A stretch of DNA of 64,000 nucleotides from Dyadobacter sp. CY326 (GTDB taxonomy: Bacteria; Bacteroidota; Bacteroidia; Cytophagales; Spirosomataceae): positions 186,001-250,000 of the forward strand of contig NZ_JAJUXI010000012.1 in assembly GCF_021390515.1 (NCBI RefSeq), read 5' to 3'. Positions 52,801 to 60,346 of the stretch are shown here, one piece after another (positions within the stretch are counted from its first letter, which is position 1; every line of letters begins with the position of its first letter). The notes under the pieces were generated by a model. The model did not search any database. It was not told the DNA's origin and saw only the letters and a list, made by a program, of their open reading frames with translations. The position numbers and the translations under genes are program-made.

Positions 52801-53694
52801 CTCTTTGTGCAAAATCACAGACTTCTGTCCGGATTCTACAATCACTTCGATATCCTCTGGGGAAATGGTCGAGTCACGTTCCAGCAAAACTTCATTACGC
52901 TGGATAGAAACAACCTCACCTGTATCCTCATCCACGAAATCCTCAGTCCATGTACGAAGAACCCTTGCAGCCAAACGGCGGCCTACTGCTTTTTTCAAGT
53001 TTGCAGGCGTTGCACTGATTTCTTCCGACAGACCAAACAGGTCAAGAATATCTTTATCAGAACCAAACCCAATGGCTCTCAAAAGTGTTGTAACAGGGAA
53101 TTTTTTCTTACGGTCGATGTACGCGTACATCACATTGTTAACATCCGTCGAGAATTCAATCCAAGATCCCTTGAAAGGAATAATACGCGCAGAGTACAAT
53201 TTAGAACCGTTGGTGTGCTTGCTCATCGAGAAGAACACACCTGGTGAGCGGTGAAGTTGTGAAACGATAACGCGCTCAGCACCATTGATGACGAAAGAAC
53301 CTCTTTCGGTCATGTAAGGAATGTTTCCTAAGAAAACTTCCTGCTCAATGGTTTCAAATTCTTCATGATCAGCATCATTACATATCAAACGTAACTTTGC
53401 TTTCAACGGAACTGCATAAGTCAGTCCGCGATCAATGGATTCATCGACAGAATATTTCGGTGGTTCAAGAAGATAATCAATGAACTCCAGCACGAAATTG
53501 TCGCGTGAATCGGCAATAGGAAAGTTTTCTGCGAAAACTTTGTACAATCCTTCTCCCGAACGATCTTCAACCGATGTATCAAGACTGAAGAAATCCCGGA
53601 ATGATTGAACCTGGATTCCTAGCAAATCTGGATAATCGATAATTTGATTGATCCTGGAAAAATTCTTTCTAGGTGTTGCTTTAATTGTAGCCAA
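49831..53694 (-). CDS. rpoB: RNA polymerase beta subunit
   Basis: 1287 residues. Starts [20 protein letters not shown]. The rifampicin-region blocks are present ([34 protein letters not shown], about 485-520); Ser and His at the common resistance positions are wild type by eye. The late [17 protein letters not shown] motif and the C-terminal [27 protein letters not shown] are intact. It is preceded by a 321-bp gap to rplL (53695-54015) that holds a hairpin but no gene, as in many bacteria where read-through from ribosomal genes is partial. Confidence 0.99.
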   Translation of the reverse strand: [1287 protein letters not shown]

Positions 53695-53952
53695 GGCTAT
53701 GTCTGATTTTGGTTAGTAGAAAAACTAATGCGCCGAAGAAAACTTTACGCAACGCAATCGTAATAATTAGTTTTAAACCTAATCTTTTGCCTCGTAGAGA
53801 TAAATAATTGCCCCTATTCTCCTTTCCTACGAGTAAAGAAGTGTTTCGCGCAAATTATTTGGAAAGAAGAGTGATAGACCCGAATAAAAATGAGGGGCTA
53901 TCTAAGTCAAACGTAAAAAACTCGTTTTTCGTTTGGTGTATGCATAAATAGG

Positions 53953-53977
53953 AAAAAGACCTGATGTAAATCAGGCC
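53953..53977 (-). terminator. hairpin between rplL and rpoB, partial terminator
   Basis: Read on the minus strand: GCCTGAT-TTAC-ATCAGGT followed by CTTTTTCC. It lies about 40 nt after the rplL stop and 260 nt before rpoB. In other bacteria a leaky terminator here sets the ratio of ribosomal protein to RNA polymerase; the same role is inferred. The remaining part of 53695-54015 shows no further feature that I can support. Confidence 0.65.
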
Positions 53978-54015
53978 TCATTCCTTCGAATTATAGGCTA
54001 TTGGTATAAAGCAAA

Positions 54016-54402
54016 TTACTTCACTTCAACTTCTGCACCAGCTTCTTCAAGTTGTTTTTTCAAAGCTTCTGCTTCGTCTTTTGCAACTCCTTCTTTAACA
54101 GGCTTTGGAGCGCCGTCAACTAGTTCTTTTGCTTCTTTCAAGCCAAGACCAGTAAGGTCTTTAACCAATTTCACAACAGCAAGTTTGCTTTGACCAGCTG
54201 CTTTCAAGATCACATCAAAAGATGTTTTTTCTTCAGCAACAGGAGCATCTGAACCACCGCCAGCAGCAGGACCTGCTACCATAACTGCACCAGCAGCTGC
54301 AGGCTCAATACCGTACTCGTCCTTAAGAATTGTAGCCAATTCGTTCACTTCTTTAACCGTAAGGTTAACAAGCTGTTCTGCGAAAGCTTTCAAATCTGCC
54401 AT
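54016..54402 (-). CDS. rplL: 50S ribosomal protein L7/L12
   Basis: 128 residues. N-terminal dimerisation helix (MADLKAFAEQLVNLTVKEVNELATILKDEYGIEP), an Ala/Gly hinge (AAAGAVMVAGPAAGGG), then the C-terminal factor-binding domain (KTSFDVILKAAGQSKLAVVKLVKDLTGLGLKEAKELVDGAPKPVKEGVAKDEAEALKKQLEEAGAEVEVK). It forms the ribosome stalk on L10. Confidence 0.98.
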   Translation of the reverse strand: MADLKAFAEQLVNLTVKEVNELATILKDEYGIEPAAAGAVMVAGPAAGGGSDAPVAEEKTSFDVILKAAGQSKLAVVKLVKDLTGLGLKEAKELVDGAPKPVKEGVAKDEAEALKKQLEEAGAEVEVK

Positions 54403-54487
54403 TTTTATTTAGATTTTTTGATTATACAATAAGATGATTTTAAAAGCTCCATTTTTTGTCCCGGAGAGCTCAGCCTGGCTATTAATA

Positions 54488-55018
54488 TTAGTCTTCTTTC
54501 TCAGACAAGGTTTTCAAAATACCAGCCAATTTGTTTCCACCGCTTTGAAGCGCGCCGATAACATTTTTAGCAGGTGATTGCAACAATCCGATAATCTCTC
54601 CAATCATTTCTTGTTTTGATTTCAGAGCGATCAGAACGTCAAGCTGGCTTTCACCAACGAAAACAGATGAATCAACAGAAGCTCCTTTAAATTTAAGCTT
54701 GTCAGTACCTGATTTCTTCTTGAATTCTTTAATCAATTGTGCAGGAACCTTACCTGACTCCGGGTGAAACATAACTCCGGAAAATCCTTTCAAAACTTCG
54801 TCAAAAGAGGAATAATCCGTATCTAATGTTTCTAGTGCTTTTCTTATCAATGTATTCTTAACAACACGATACTCCACACCACGTTCGAAGCAAAGGCCTC
54901 TTAGTTGGTTTGTCTCACCAACAGACATTCCGTTTGCGCTGGTGATATAGAAGTATGGGGTGCTAGCGAATTTTTGACTTAACTCGTCTATAATTACTGC
55001 TTTCTCTTCCCGTGTCAT
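54488..55018 (-). CDS. rplJ: 50S ribosomal protein L10
   Basis: 176 residues from ATG 55018 (MTREEKAVIIDELSQKFAST). The ORF could be opened to 55057, but that would overlap the L1 gene. L10 landmarks are YFITSANGMSVGETNQLR-like N-terminal domain (YITSANGMSVGETNQLR), YRVVKNTLIRKAL, and the C-terminal L12-binding helix. It starts 1 nt after the rplA stop, so there is no room for the usual L10-L12 leader between L1 and L10. Confidence 0.97.
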   Translation of the reverse strand: MTREEKAVIIDELSQKFASTPYFYITSANGMSVGETNQLRGLCFERGVEYRVVKNTLIRKALETLDTDYSSFDEVLKGFSGVMFHPESGKVPAQLIKEFKKKSGTDKLKFKGASVDSSVFVGESQLDVLIALKSKQEMIGEIIGLLQSPAKNVIGALQSGGNKLAGILKTLSEKED

Positions 55019-55019
55019 A

Positions 55020-55718
55020 TTATAATCCTGGAATCGTGTTTTTATCAATAGTAACACCCGGGCTCATCGTGCTTGACAAGTGAATGCTTTTAACGTAAGT
55101 TCCTTTTGCCGATGATGGTTTAAGGCGAACCAGAGTATTGATAACTTCCGTAGCATTTTGTACAAGCTGCTCGTTTCCAAAAGAAACTTTACCAACACTT
55201 GCGTGGATGATTCCTGTTTTATCAACTTTGAAATCAATCTTACCTGCTTTTACTTCCTTCACAGCTTTCGCTACGTCCGGAGTTACCGTTCCTGATTTTG
55301 GGTTTGGCATCAATCCGCGAGGACCTAAAACCTTACCTAACCGTCCCACTTTTGCCATCACACTCGGCATTGTGATAATTACGTCGACGTCTGTCCAGCC
55401 TTGCTCAATTTTTTGGATATACTCATCAAGGCCAACATAATCCGCTCCTGCTTCTTTCGCTTCTGCCTCCTTATCGGGAGTACACAAAACCAATACACGA
55501 ACTTCTTTTCCGGTTCCGTGTGGCAATGTTACCACGCCACGTACCATTTGATCAGCTTTACGTGGATCTACGCCCAAACGAACGTCGATATCCACGGAAG
55601 AATCAAATTTGGTATAAGAAATCGTCTTAAGTACGTCCGCTGCTTGTTCAAGTGAGTAAACTTGATTTGCGTCGAATTTCGAAAGAGCTTCTTTTTGCTT
55701 TTTGGTTAATTTTCCCAT
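55020..55718 (-). CDS. rplA: 50S ribosomal protein L1
   Basis: 232 residues. Two-domain L1 with KFDSSVDIDVRLGVDPRKADQMVRGVVTLPHGTGK and the signature IITMPSVMAKVGRLGKVLGPRGLMPNPKSGTVT. A shallow oddity is the typical IDVRLGVDPRKADQ in place of the E. coli wording, normal for the phylum. It may repress its own operon as in other bacteria. It follows rplK by 37 nt. Confidence 0.98.
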   Translation of the reverse strand: MGKLTKKQKEALSKFDANQVYSLEQAADVLKTISYTKFDSSVDIDVRLGVDPRKADQMVRGVVTLPHGTGKEVRVLVLCTPDKEAEAKEAGADYVGLDEYIQKIEQGWTDVDVIITMPSVMAKVGRLGKVLGPRGLMPNPKSGTVTPDVAKAVKEVKAGKIDFKVDKTGIIHASVGKVSFGNEQLVQNATEVINTLVRLKPSSAKGTYVKSIHLSSTMSPGVTIDKNTIPGL

Positions 55719-55755
55719 GTTCTTTGTTTCTTTCAGCGTATAAATATTTTTACGC

Positions 55756-56205
55756 TCAGTTGTTTTCTTCCCACGGGGCCTTGCCTGCTACAGTAATACC
55801 CATACTACGAGCCGTTCCCGCTATCATTTTCATAGCAGAATCAATTGTAAAGCAGTTTAAGTCTGGCATTTTGGTTTCAGCGATCGTACGAACCTGATCC
55901 CATGATACCGAACCTACTTTCAAACGGTTTGGCTGAGCCGAACCTGTCTTTACTTTTGATGCTTCCAGAAGCAGAATCGCGGCCGGGGGGGTCTTAATGA
56001 CGAAGTCAAAAGACTTATCCTTATAGTAAGTAATAACTACCGGCAATACCACACCCATTTTATCCTGGGTACGGCCATTGAATTGCTTGCAAAACTCCAT
56101 GATATTCAAACCCTTCGAACCCAATGCAGGACCGATAGGAGGTGAAGGATTGGCTTGGCCACCTTTTACCTGTAGTTTGACGTATCCACCTATTTCTTTT
56201 GCCAT
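55756..56205 (-). CDS. rplK: 50S ribosomal protein L11
   Basis: 149 residues. Starts MAKEIGGYVKLQVKGGQANPSPPIGPALGSKGLNIMEFCKQFN, with the proline-rich thiostrepton-region hinge, and ends with the rRNA-binding domain (VGSVSWDQVRTIAETKMPDLNCFTIDSAMKMIAGTARSMGITV). It forms the GTPase-associated centre with L10/L12. Located 76 nt after nusG. Confidence 0.98.
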   Translation of the reverse strand: MAKEIGGYVKLQVKGGQANPSPPIGPALGSKGLNIMEFCKQFNGRTQDKMGVVLPVVITYYKDKSFDFVIKTPPAAILLLEASKVKTGSAQPNRLKVGSVSWDQVRTIAETKMPDLNCFTIDSAMKMIAGTARSMGITVAGKAPWEENN

Positions 56206-56281
56206 TGTTTTTGTAATTTTCGGTTCATTGATTGCTTAACGGCTTACATGCAAGTGGAAGCTTACCCTGCCCGTTATGCTT

Positions 56282-56836
56282 TCAACTATCCTTTTCGACT
56301 TGTGCGTAACTGAGTTCCACGGGTGTATTACGCCCGAATATTTTTACAACTACATTGAGTTTTTTCTTCTCATCAAATACTTCCTCTACGACACCAATAA
56401 ATCCACTGAAAGGACCGTCAACAACTTTAACAGTTTCCCCTCTGATAAAGGACATACTTGGCGCTTCTTCATGCTGCTCAGCTTCATCAACTTTTCCTAA
56501 AATTCTATTGATTTCAGATTGACGAAGTGGCACAGGAACTTTTGAATTCCCTTCTGCATTTCCAAGGAAGCCTATAACACCTGGAATACTTGTAATAATG
56601 TGTAAAACCTCACCCTTTGACAGATCAGCCGAGATGATTATGTATCCGGGAAAAAAATTCTTTTCCCTAACACGCTTTTTCCCATTACGCATCTCATATA
56701 TCTTCTCAGAAGGTATCAAGATCTGCGGAACGAATTCGTTAAGTTTCTGACGTGTTATTTCATTTTCGATGTAAGACTTGATTTTTTTCTCTTGTCCGGA
56801 CACCGCTCTTAATACAAACCAATTTAGACTACTCAT
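56282..56836 (-). CDS. nusG: transcription termination/antitermination factor NusG
   Basis: 184 residues. NGN domain at about 1-115 (NWFVLRAVSGQEKKIKSYIE; FFPGYIIISADLSKGEVLHIITSIPGVIGFLG) and a KOW domain at the C-terminus (GETVKVVDGPFSGFIGVVEEVFDEKKKLNVVVKIFGRNTPVELSYAQVEK). It binds RNA polymerase and couples it to the ribosome or Rho. It sits between secE and rplK, the conserved position. Confidence 0.98.
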   Translation of the reverse strand: MSSLNWFVLRAVSGQEKKIKSYIENEITRQKLNEFVPQILIPSEKIYEMRNGKKRVREKNFFPGYIIISADLSKGEVLHIITSIPGVIGFLGNAEGNSKVPVPLRQSEINRILGKVDEAEQHEEAPSMSFIRGETVKVVDGPFSGFIGVVEEVFDEKKKLNVVVKIFGRNTPVELSYAQVEKDS

Positions 56837-56872
56837 ACCATTTCGGGGGTTGCCACTATAATAATTATAGCC

Positions 56873-57064
56873 TTAGAAAGACTGATAAAACAGTTTCAGT
56901 GCGTTCTCAAAGACAAAATCCATCACCCCTACCACAAAGGCAAAAATGAGAGAACCGACAAGCACCAATGTAGTATTGGCCTGAAGCTCGTTAAAAGGAG
57001 GCCATGTCACGTGCTGGGTAATTTCTTCCCAAGAAGATTTCAAAAAAGAAGTAAATTTTTCCAT
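56873..57064 (-). CDS. secE: preprotein translocase subunit SecE
   Basis: 63 residues with one transmembrane segment (TTLVLVGSLIFAFVVGVMDFVFENALKLFY), preceded by the amphipathic SecE helix (FTSFLKSSWEEITQHVTWPPFNELQ) with the conserved W.P. Short single-span form as in most bacteria. It is a structural subunit of the SecYEG channel. Lies between tRNA-Trp and nusG. Confidence 0.96.
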   Translation of the reverse strand: MEKFTSFLKSSWEEITQHVTWPPFNELQANTTLVLVGSLIFAFVVGVMDFVFENALKLFYQSF

Positions 57065-57080
57065 TTGTCCTTTTATTATG

Positions 57081-57151
57081 CACGGGTGGAGAGATTCGAA
57101 CTCCCATCAACGGTTTTGGAGACCGCTATTCTACCCTTGAACTACACCCGT
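57081..57151 (-). tRNA. tRNA-Trp (anticodon CCA)
   Basis: Acceptor ACGGGTG/CACCCGT (7 pairs), D arm GTTC/GAAT, anticodon arm GCGGT-CTCCAAA-ACCGT, T arm GGGAG-TTCGAAT-CTCTC, discriminator G. CCA not encoded. It lies between tuf and secE, the usual place. Confidence 0.95.
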
Positions 57152-57202
57152 TTATCTAACGACCCGTACTTTCGGGCTGCAAAGATACGATTTAATTATA
57201 AA

Positions 57203-57237
57203 AAACAAGTGCATCTCATAGGAAATGCACTTGTTTT
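57203..57237 (-). terminator. terminator or attenuator after tuf
   Basis: Arms ACAAGTGCAT and ATGCACTTGT (spacer about 9 nt) flanked by A and T runs, 17 nt after the tuf stop. Genes downstream (tRNA-Trp, secE, nusG) are on the same strand, so it either ends the tuf transcript or lets part through. Confidence 0.8.
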
Positions 57238-57253
57238 AGTATTACAATCTTGA

Positions 57254-58441
57254 TTAGTCAAGAATTTCAGTTACCTGACCAGCACCTACGGTACGTCCAC
57301 CTTCACGAATCGCGAAACGAAGACCTTTTTCCATAGCAATCTTGTTGATCAATTTCACATCAATTGTGATGTTATCACCAGGCATAACCATTTCCACACC
57401 AGCTGGAAGAGAAATTTCGCCTGTTACGTCCGTAGTACGGAAGTAAAACTGAGGACGGTATTTGTTAAAGAATGGAGTGTGACGTCCACCTTCTTCTTTC
57501 GAAAGTACATAAACCTCGCCTTTGAAAGCAGCATGAGGCTTAACTGAACCTGGCTTGCAGATTACCATTCCACGACGGATATCTTCTTTGTTGATACCAC
57601 GAAGCAAAAGACCTACGTTATCACCAGCTTCTCCACGGTCAAGGATTTTACGGAACATCTCAACACCAGTTACTACTGATTTAAGACCTTCTGCACCCAT
57701 TCCAAGGATATCAACTGCTTCACCAGAGTTAATTACACCTCTTTCAATACGACCAGTTGCAACAGTACCACGACCAGTGATCGAGAATACGTCTTCAACA
57801 GGCATAAGGAAAGGAAGATCAGTCATACGTGGAGGAATTGGAATGTAGCTATCAACAGCATCCATCAATTCTTCGATTGTTTTAACCCATTTTTCTTCAC
57901 CATTCAAACCACCCAAAGCTGAACCTTGGATTACTGGAATATTGTCTCCATCGTAATCGTAGAAGCTTAAAAGCTCACGAATTTCCATTTCAACAAGTTC
58001 AAGAAGTTCTGGATCATCAACCATATCCACTTTGTTCATGAACACAACAAGCTGGGGAACACCAACCTGGCGAGCCAAAAGAATGTGCTCACGTGTTTGT
58101 GGCATTGGTCCATCAGTAGCAGCAACTACGATGATAGCGCCGTCCATCTGGGCAGCACCAGTTACCATGTTCTTTACATAATCCGCGTGACCTGGACAGT
58201 CAACGTGAGCATAGTGACGGTTTGCTGTCGAATACTCAACGTGGGATGTGTTAATCGTAATACCGCGTTCTTTCTCTTCAGGAGCATTATCAATTGATGA
58301 GAAATCGCGAAGTACTGCTAAACCCTTCTTTGCCAACACAGTTGTGATAGCAGCGGTAAGGGTAGTTTTACCGTGGTCAACGTGCCCGATAGTACCAATA
58401 TTTACGTGGGGTTTCGAGCGGTCAAACGTCTCTTTTGCCAT
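57254..58441 (-). CDS. tuf: elongation factor Tu
   Basis: 395 residues. GTP-binding motifs GHVDHGKTTLT (G1), RGITINTSHVEY (G2), DCPGHADY (G3), NKVD (G4, MNKVDMVDD) and SAL (G5). Domains 2 and 3 are complete, ending GRTVGAGQVTEILD. It carries aminoacyl-tRNA to the ribosome. It follows a tRNA-Tyr/Gly/Thr cluster that provides the promoter; one tuf copy is seen in this window. Confidence 0.99.
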   Translation of the reverse strand: MAKETFDRSKPHVNIGTIGHVDHGKTTLTAAITTVLAKKGLAVLRDFSSIDNAPEEKERGITINTSHVEYSTANRHYAHVDCPGHADYVKNMVTGAAQMDGAIIVVAATDGPMPQTREHILLARQVGVPQLVVFMNKVDMVDDPELLELVEMEIRELLSFYDYDGDNIPVIQGSALGGLNGEEKWVKTIEELMDAVDSYIPIPPRMTDLPFLMPVEDVFSITGRGTVATGRIERGVINSGEAVDILGMGAEGLKSVVTGVEMFRKILDRGEAGDNVGLLLRGINKEDIRRGMVICKPGSVKPHAAFKGEVYVLSKEEGGRHTPFFNKYRPQFYFRTTDVTGEISLPAGVEMVMPGDNITIDVKLINKIAMEKGLRFAIREGGRTVGAGQVTEILD

Positions 58442-58572
58442 GACTTAAGTACGCTTAAAATTAAAAGTTACAACGAATTTATTAAACACTAATGATTGAT
58501 CCTGTTTAGCTTACACTAGCCAAGCACTCCAAAATCAATTAAAACTAAATACAAGGATCAAAATCTTTTCCG

Positions 58573-58650
58573 AGCTTTTGAGGGGATTTGAACCGCGCGG
58601 CGGCCGCCCCTGACCTCTTCCTTACCAAGGAAGTGCTTTACTCAAAGTCT
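58573..58650 (-). pseudogene. broken tRNA-Thr copy with a 14-nt GC-rich insertion
   Basis: It repeats the neighbouring tRNA-Thr (58660-58731) from the discriminator through the anticodon arm, but 14 bases GCGCGGCGGCCGCC (58595-58608) are inserted in the T arm, and the 5' part (D arm and most of the acceptor) is replaced by TTACTCAAAG-type sequence. It cannot fold as a tRNA. The insertion includes the 8-bp palindrome GCGGCCGC and is far more GC-rich than anything around it. Confidence 0.85.
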
Positions 58651-58659
58651 CATCTTCCG

Positions 58660-58731
<72 letters not shown>

Positions 58732-58851
58732 AAAACTCCAATACATTTAAAATGTTACGTTTAACATTTCTATCAGTTAACACCAAAAAGCGATTAGCGA
58801 AAAAGTATCTAATGAATGTTTTCGCTAATCGCTTCGATGGTGTTTTAAATG

Positions 58852-58924
58852 AGCGGAAGACGAGGTTCGAACTCGCGACCTATAGCTTGGAAGGCTATCG
58901 CTCTACCAGCTGAGCTACTTCCGC
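58852..58924 (-). tRNA. tRNA-Gly (anticodon TCC)
   Basis: Acceptor GCGGAAG/CTTCCGC, D arm GCTC/GAGC, anticodon arm ATAGC-CTTCCAA-GCTAT with anticodon TCC, T arm GCGAG-TTCGAAC-CTCGT, discriminator T. CCA not encoded. Confidence 0.95.
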
Positions 58925-58983
58925 ATTTGTTTTTGCCTTCTCCTAAAACTGGTGATTTCAGAAGCTCATTGTGGCACAAACTG

Positions 58984-59066
58984 TGGGGGCGGATGGATTC
59001 GAACCACCGTAGGCATACACCAGCAGATTTACAGTCTGCCCCATTTGGCCGCTCTGGTACACCCCC
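58984..59066 (-). tRNA. tRNA-Tyr (anticodon GTA)
   Basis: Acceptor GGGGGTG/CGCCCCC (one T-G pair), anticodon arm GCAGA-CTGTAAA-TCTGC with anticodon GTA, a long class-II variable arm (GGTGTATGCCTAC), T loop TTCGAAT, discriminator A. 83 nt. First gene of the tRNA-tuf unit. Confidence 0.95.
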
Positions 59067-59119
59067 AATCAACATTTCAACACAACCGTGAAAACCGCTT
59101 GTCTCACTTTTTGGAGTCG

Positions 59120-59150
59120 CAAAATTATAACCTTTTCTTAAATTCTCAAA
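59120..59150 (-). promoter_or_regulatory. consensus promoter of the tRNA-tuf unit
   Basis: On the minus strand TTTG (59150-59147), exactly 19 bp, then TAATTTTG (59127-59120): a perfect match to the Bacteroidota TTTG-N19-TAnnTTTG consensus. Transcription should begin near 59113, about 47 nt before tRNA-Tyr. Confidence 0.8.
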
Positions 59151-59171
59151 TTCTTTTGAAAAAAAACAAAG

Positions 59172-59214
59172 AAAAATAGCAGCCTGAACAAAATACAATG
59201 TCCAGGACTGCTAT
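59172..59214 (-). terminator. terminator of the sigma/membrane protein/barrel unit
   Basis: ATAGCAG-T-CCTG ... CAGG-C-TGCTAT on the minus strand followed by TTTTTC, 18 nt after the stop of the barrel gene at 59232. Confidence 0.75.
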
Positions 59215-59231
59215 CTGATACTTTTTGATAT

Positions 59232-60335
59232 CTAAAATAGTCTCACTCCAAAGCTTAACATGCGAACTGATGGCCCTTTGCCTTCGTCATATAAGTTATT
59301 AAAGTCGTAGGTGACAAACAGGTCAGGAAACTTTCTGATGCCCAATTCTGCGGTCAAGCCGTATCTCAAATCTTGAATATGAAAGTTCTTGCGCACATGG
59401 TCGACGTCCTTACTCCCTTCACGCCGAAGTTTGGTGTAACTCCCTAGCCGATATCCTCCATACACGCCTGCACTGATGTAAGAGACAAATGACCGGCTGA
59501 AACTGAGGGTCGGCATAAAGGAAACATTTACATAAGGGACGGTCAGTTTAGTCTTTTTCATGTTAACCTCATTCCCATCTTCATCTACAATTGTTGGAAA
59601 CGAGACTCTTAGCGAATCTTTTGTGATGGTGTTATTGCCGTCAAACATTAAATTGTACCAAGAGAAATCGACGCCAAAATCCAGGTGCAGCCTCGCATTT
59701 TTTCCTTTTACAATGGTGGTGCTGGCAATGTAACCAAGACTGATGTAACGCGAACCGAATGGGCGAAGATCATAATCTGCCTTATTATAGCCTGGCGTAG
59801 CTTCATTCGTTCCATATGCGTTCAGCCCCAATGCAATGTTGAACCCTTTGCGCGGACTGGAACTTCCGCCATATCTGCTATGAAACCGTTTCCCGGTGCG
59901 TCTATAGTCCGAATCTGTGCTTACTGTTCTGTCATCATCATTGATTTCGACTCCCTTTGCATTGATCGTGACTTCGGTGTCGCCATCTTTGATATGAATC
60001 CCCCGCAAGCCTATGCGCACATAATCTTTTTCATCGGACTTGTCTTTCAAATATTTGCTTCCATTGATCTCCTCCCGCAAATAGGTTGTGTCTGCATTAG
60101 TGCTGTCTAATCTGATTTTCAAATCTTTCAATAAAGTGTTGAGATCATACGCCATAATTTTATCCAACTCCTTGCGATTCTCTCCGTAAATGATCAATCT
60201 GGTTTTATTGCCAAATGTTATAATGATTGAATCTTTTTCAAATTGATTTTCGGGACGATTTCCGTGCAATTTGTGTGCATTGACATGGAATGCTGAAAAG
60301 AGGATAAGTGCTGTGATATATAACTTGAATTTCAT
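59232..60335 (-). CDS. outer-membrane beta-barrel protein of unknown function
   Basis: A 367-residue protein with signal peptide MKFKLYITALILFSAFHVNA. An N-terminal charged region (IMAYDLNTLLKDLKIRLDSTNADTTYLREEI) looks helical. The second half alternates strands ending in aromatic residues (FNIALGLNAYGTNEATPG, SRYISLGYIASTTIV, LHLDFGVDFSWYNLMFD, YISAGVYGGYRLGSY, LRYGLTAELGIRKF) and finishes MLSFGVRLF, the usual C-terminal Phe of outer-membrane barrels. It is the last gene of an ECF-sigma unit, starting 11 nt after the membrane protein gene, so it is probably a main output of that regulator. Confidence 0.75.
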   Translation of the reverse strand: MKFKLYITALILFSAFHVNAHKLHGNRPENQFEKDSIIITFGNKTRLIIYGENRKELDKIMAYDLNTLLKDLKIRLDSTNADTTYLREEINGSKYLKDKSDEKDYVRIGLRGIHIKDGDTEVTINAKGVEINDDDRTVSTDSDYRRTGKRFHSRYGGSSSPRKGFNIALGLNAYGTNEATPGYNKADYDLRPFGSRYISLGYIASTTIVKGKNARLHLDFGVDFSWYNLMFDGNNTITKDSLRVSFPTIVDEDGNEVNMKKTKLTVPYVNVSFMPTLSFSRSFVSYISAGVYGGYRLGSYTKLRREGSKDVDHVRKNFHIQDLRYGLTAELGIRKFPDLFVTYDFNNLYDEGKGPSVRMLSFGVRLF

Positions 60336-60346
60336 GGCTGTAACTT

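Noticed and set aside
52805..53254. Plus-strand frames of about 146-149 codons inside rpoB
   Set aside because: Opposite strand of a highly conserved gene; codon constraint of rpoB explains the open frames.
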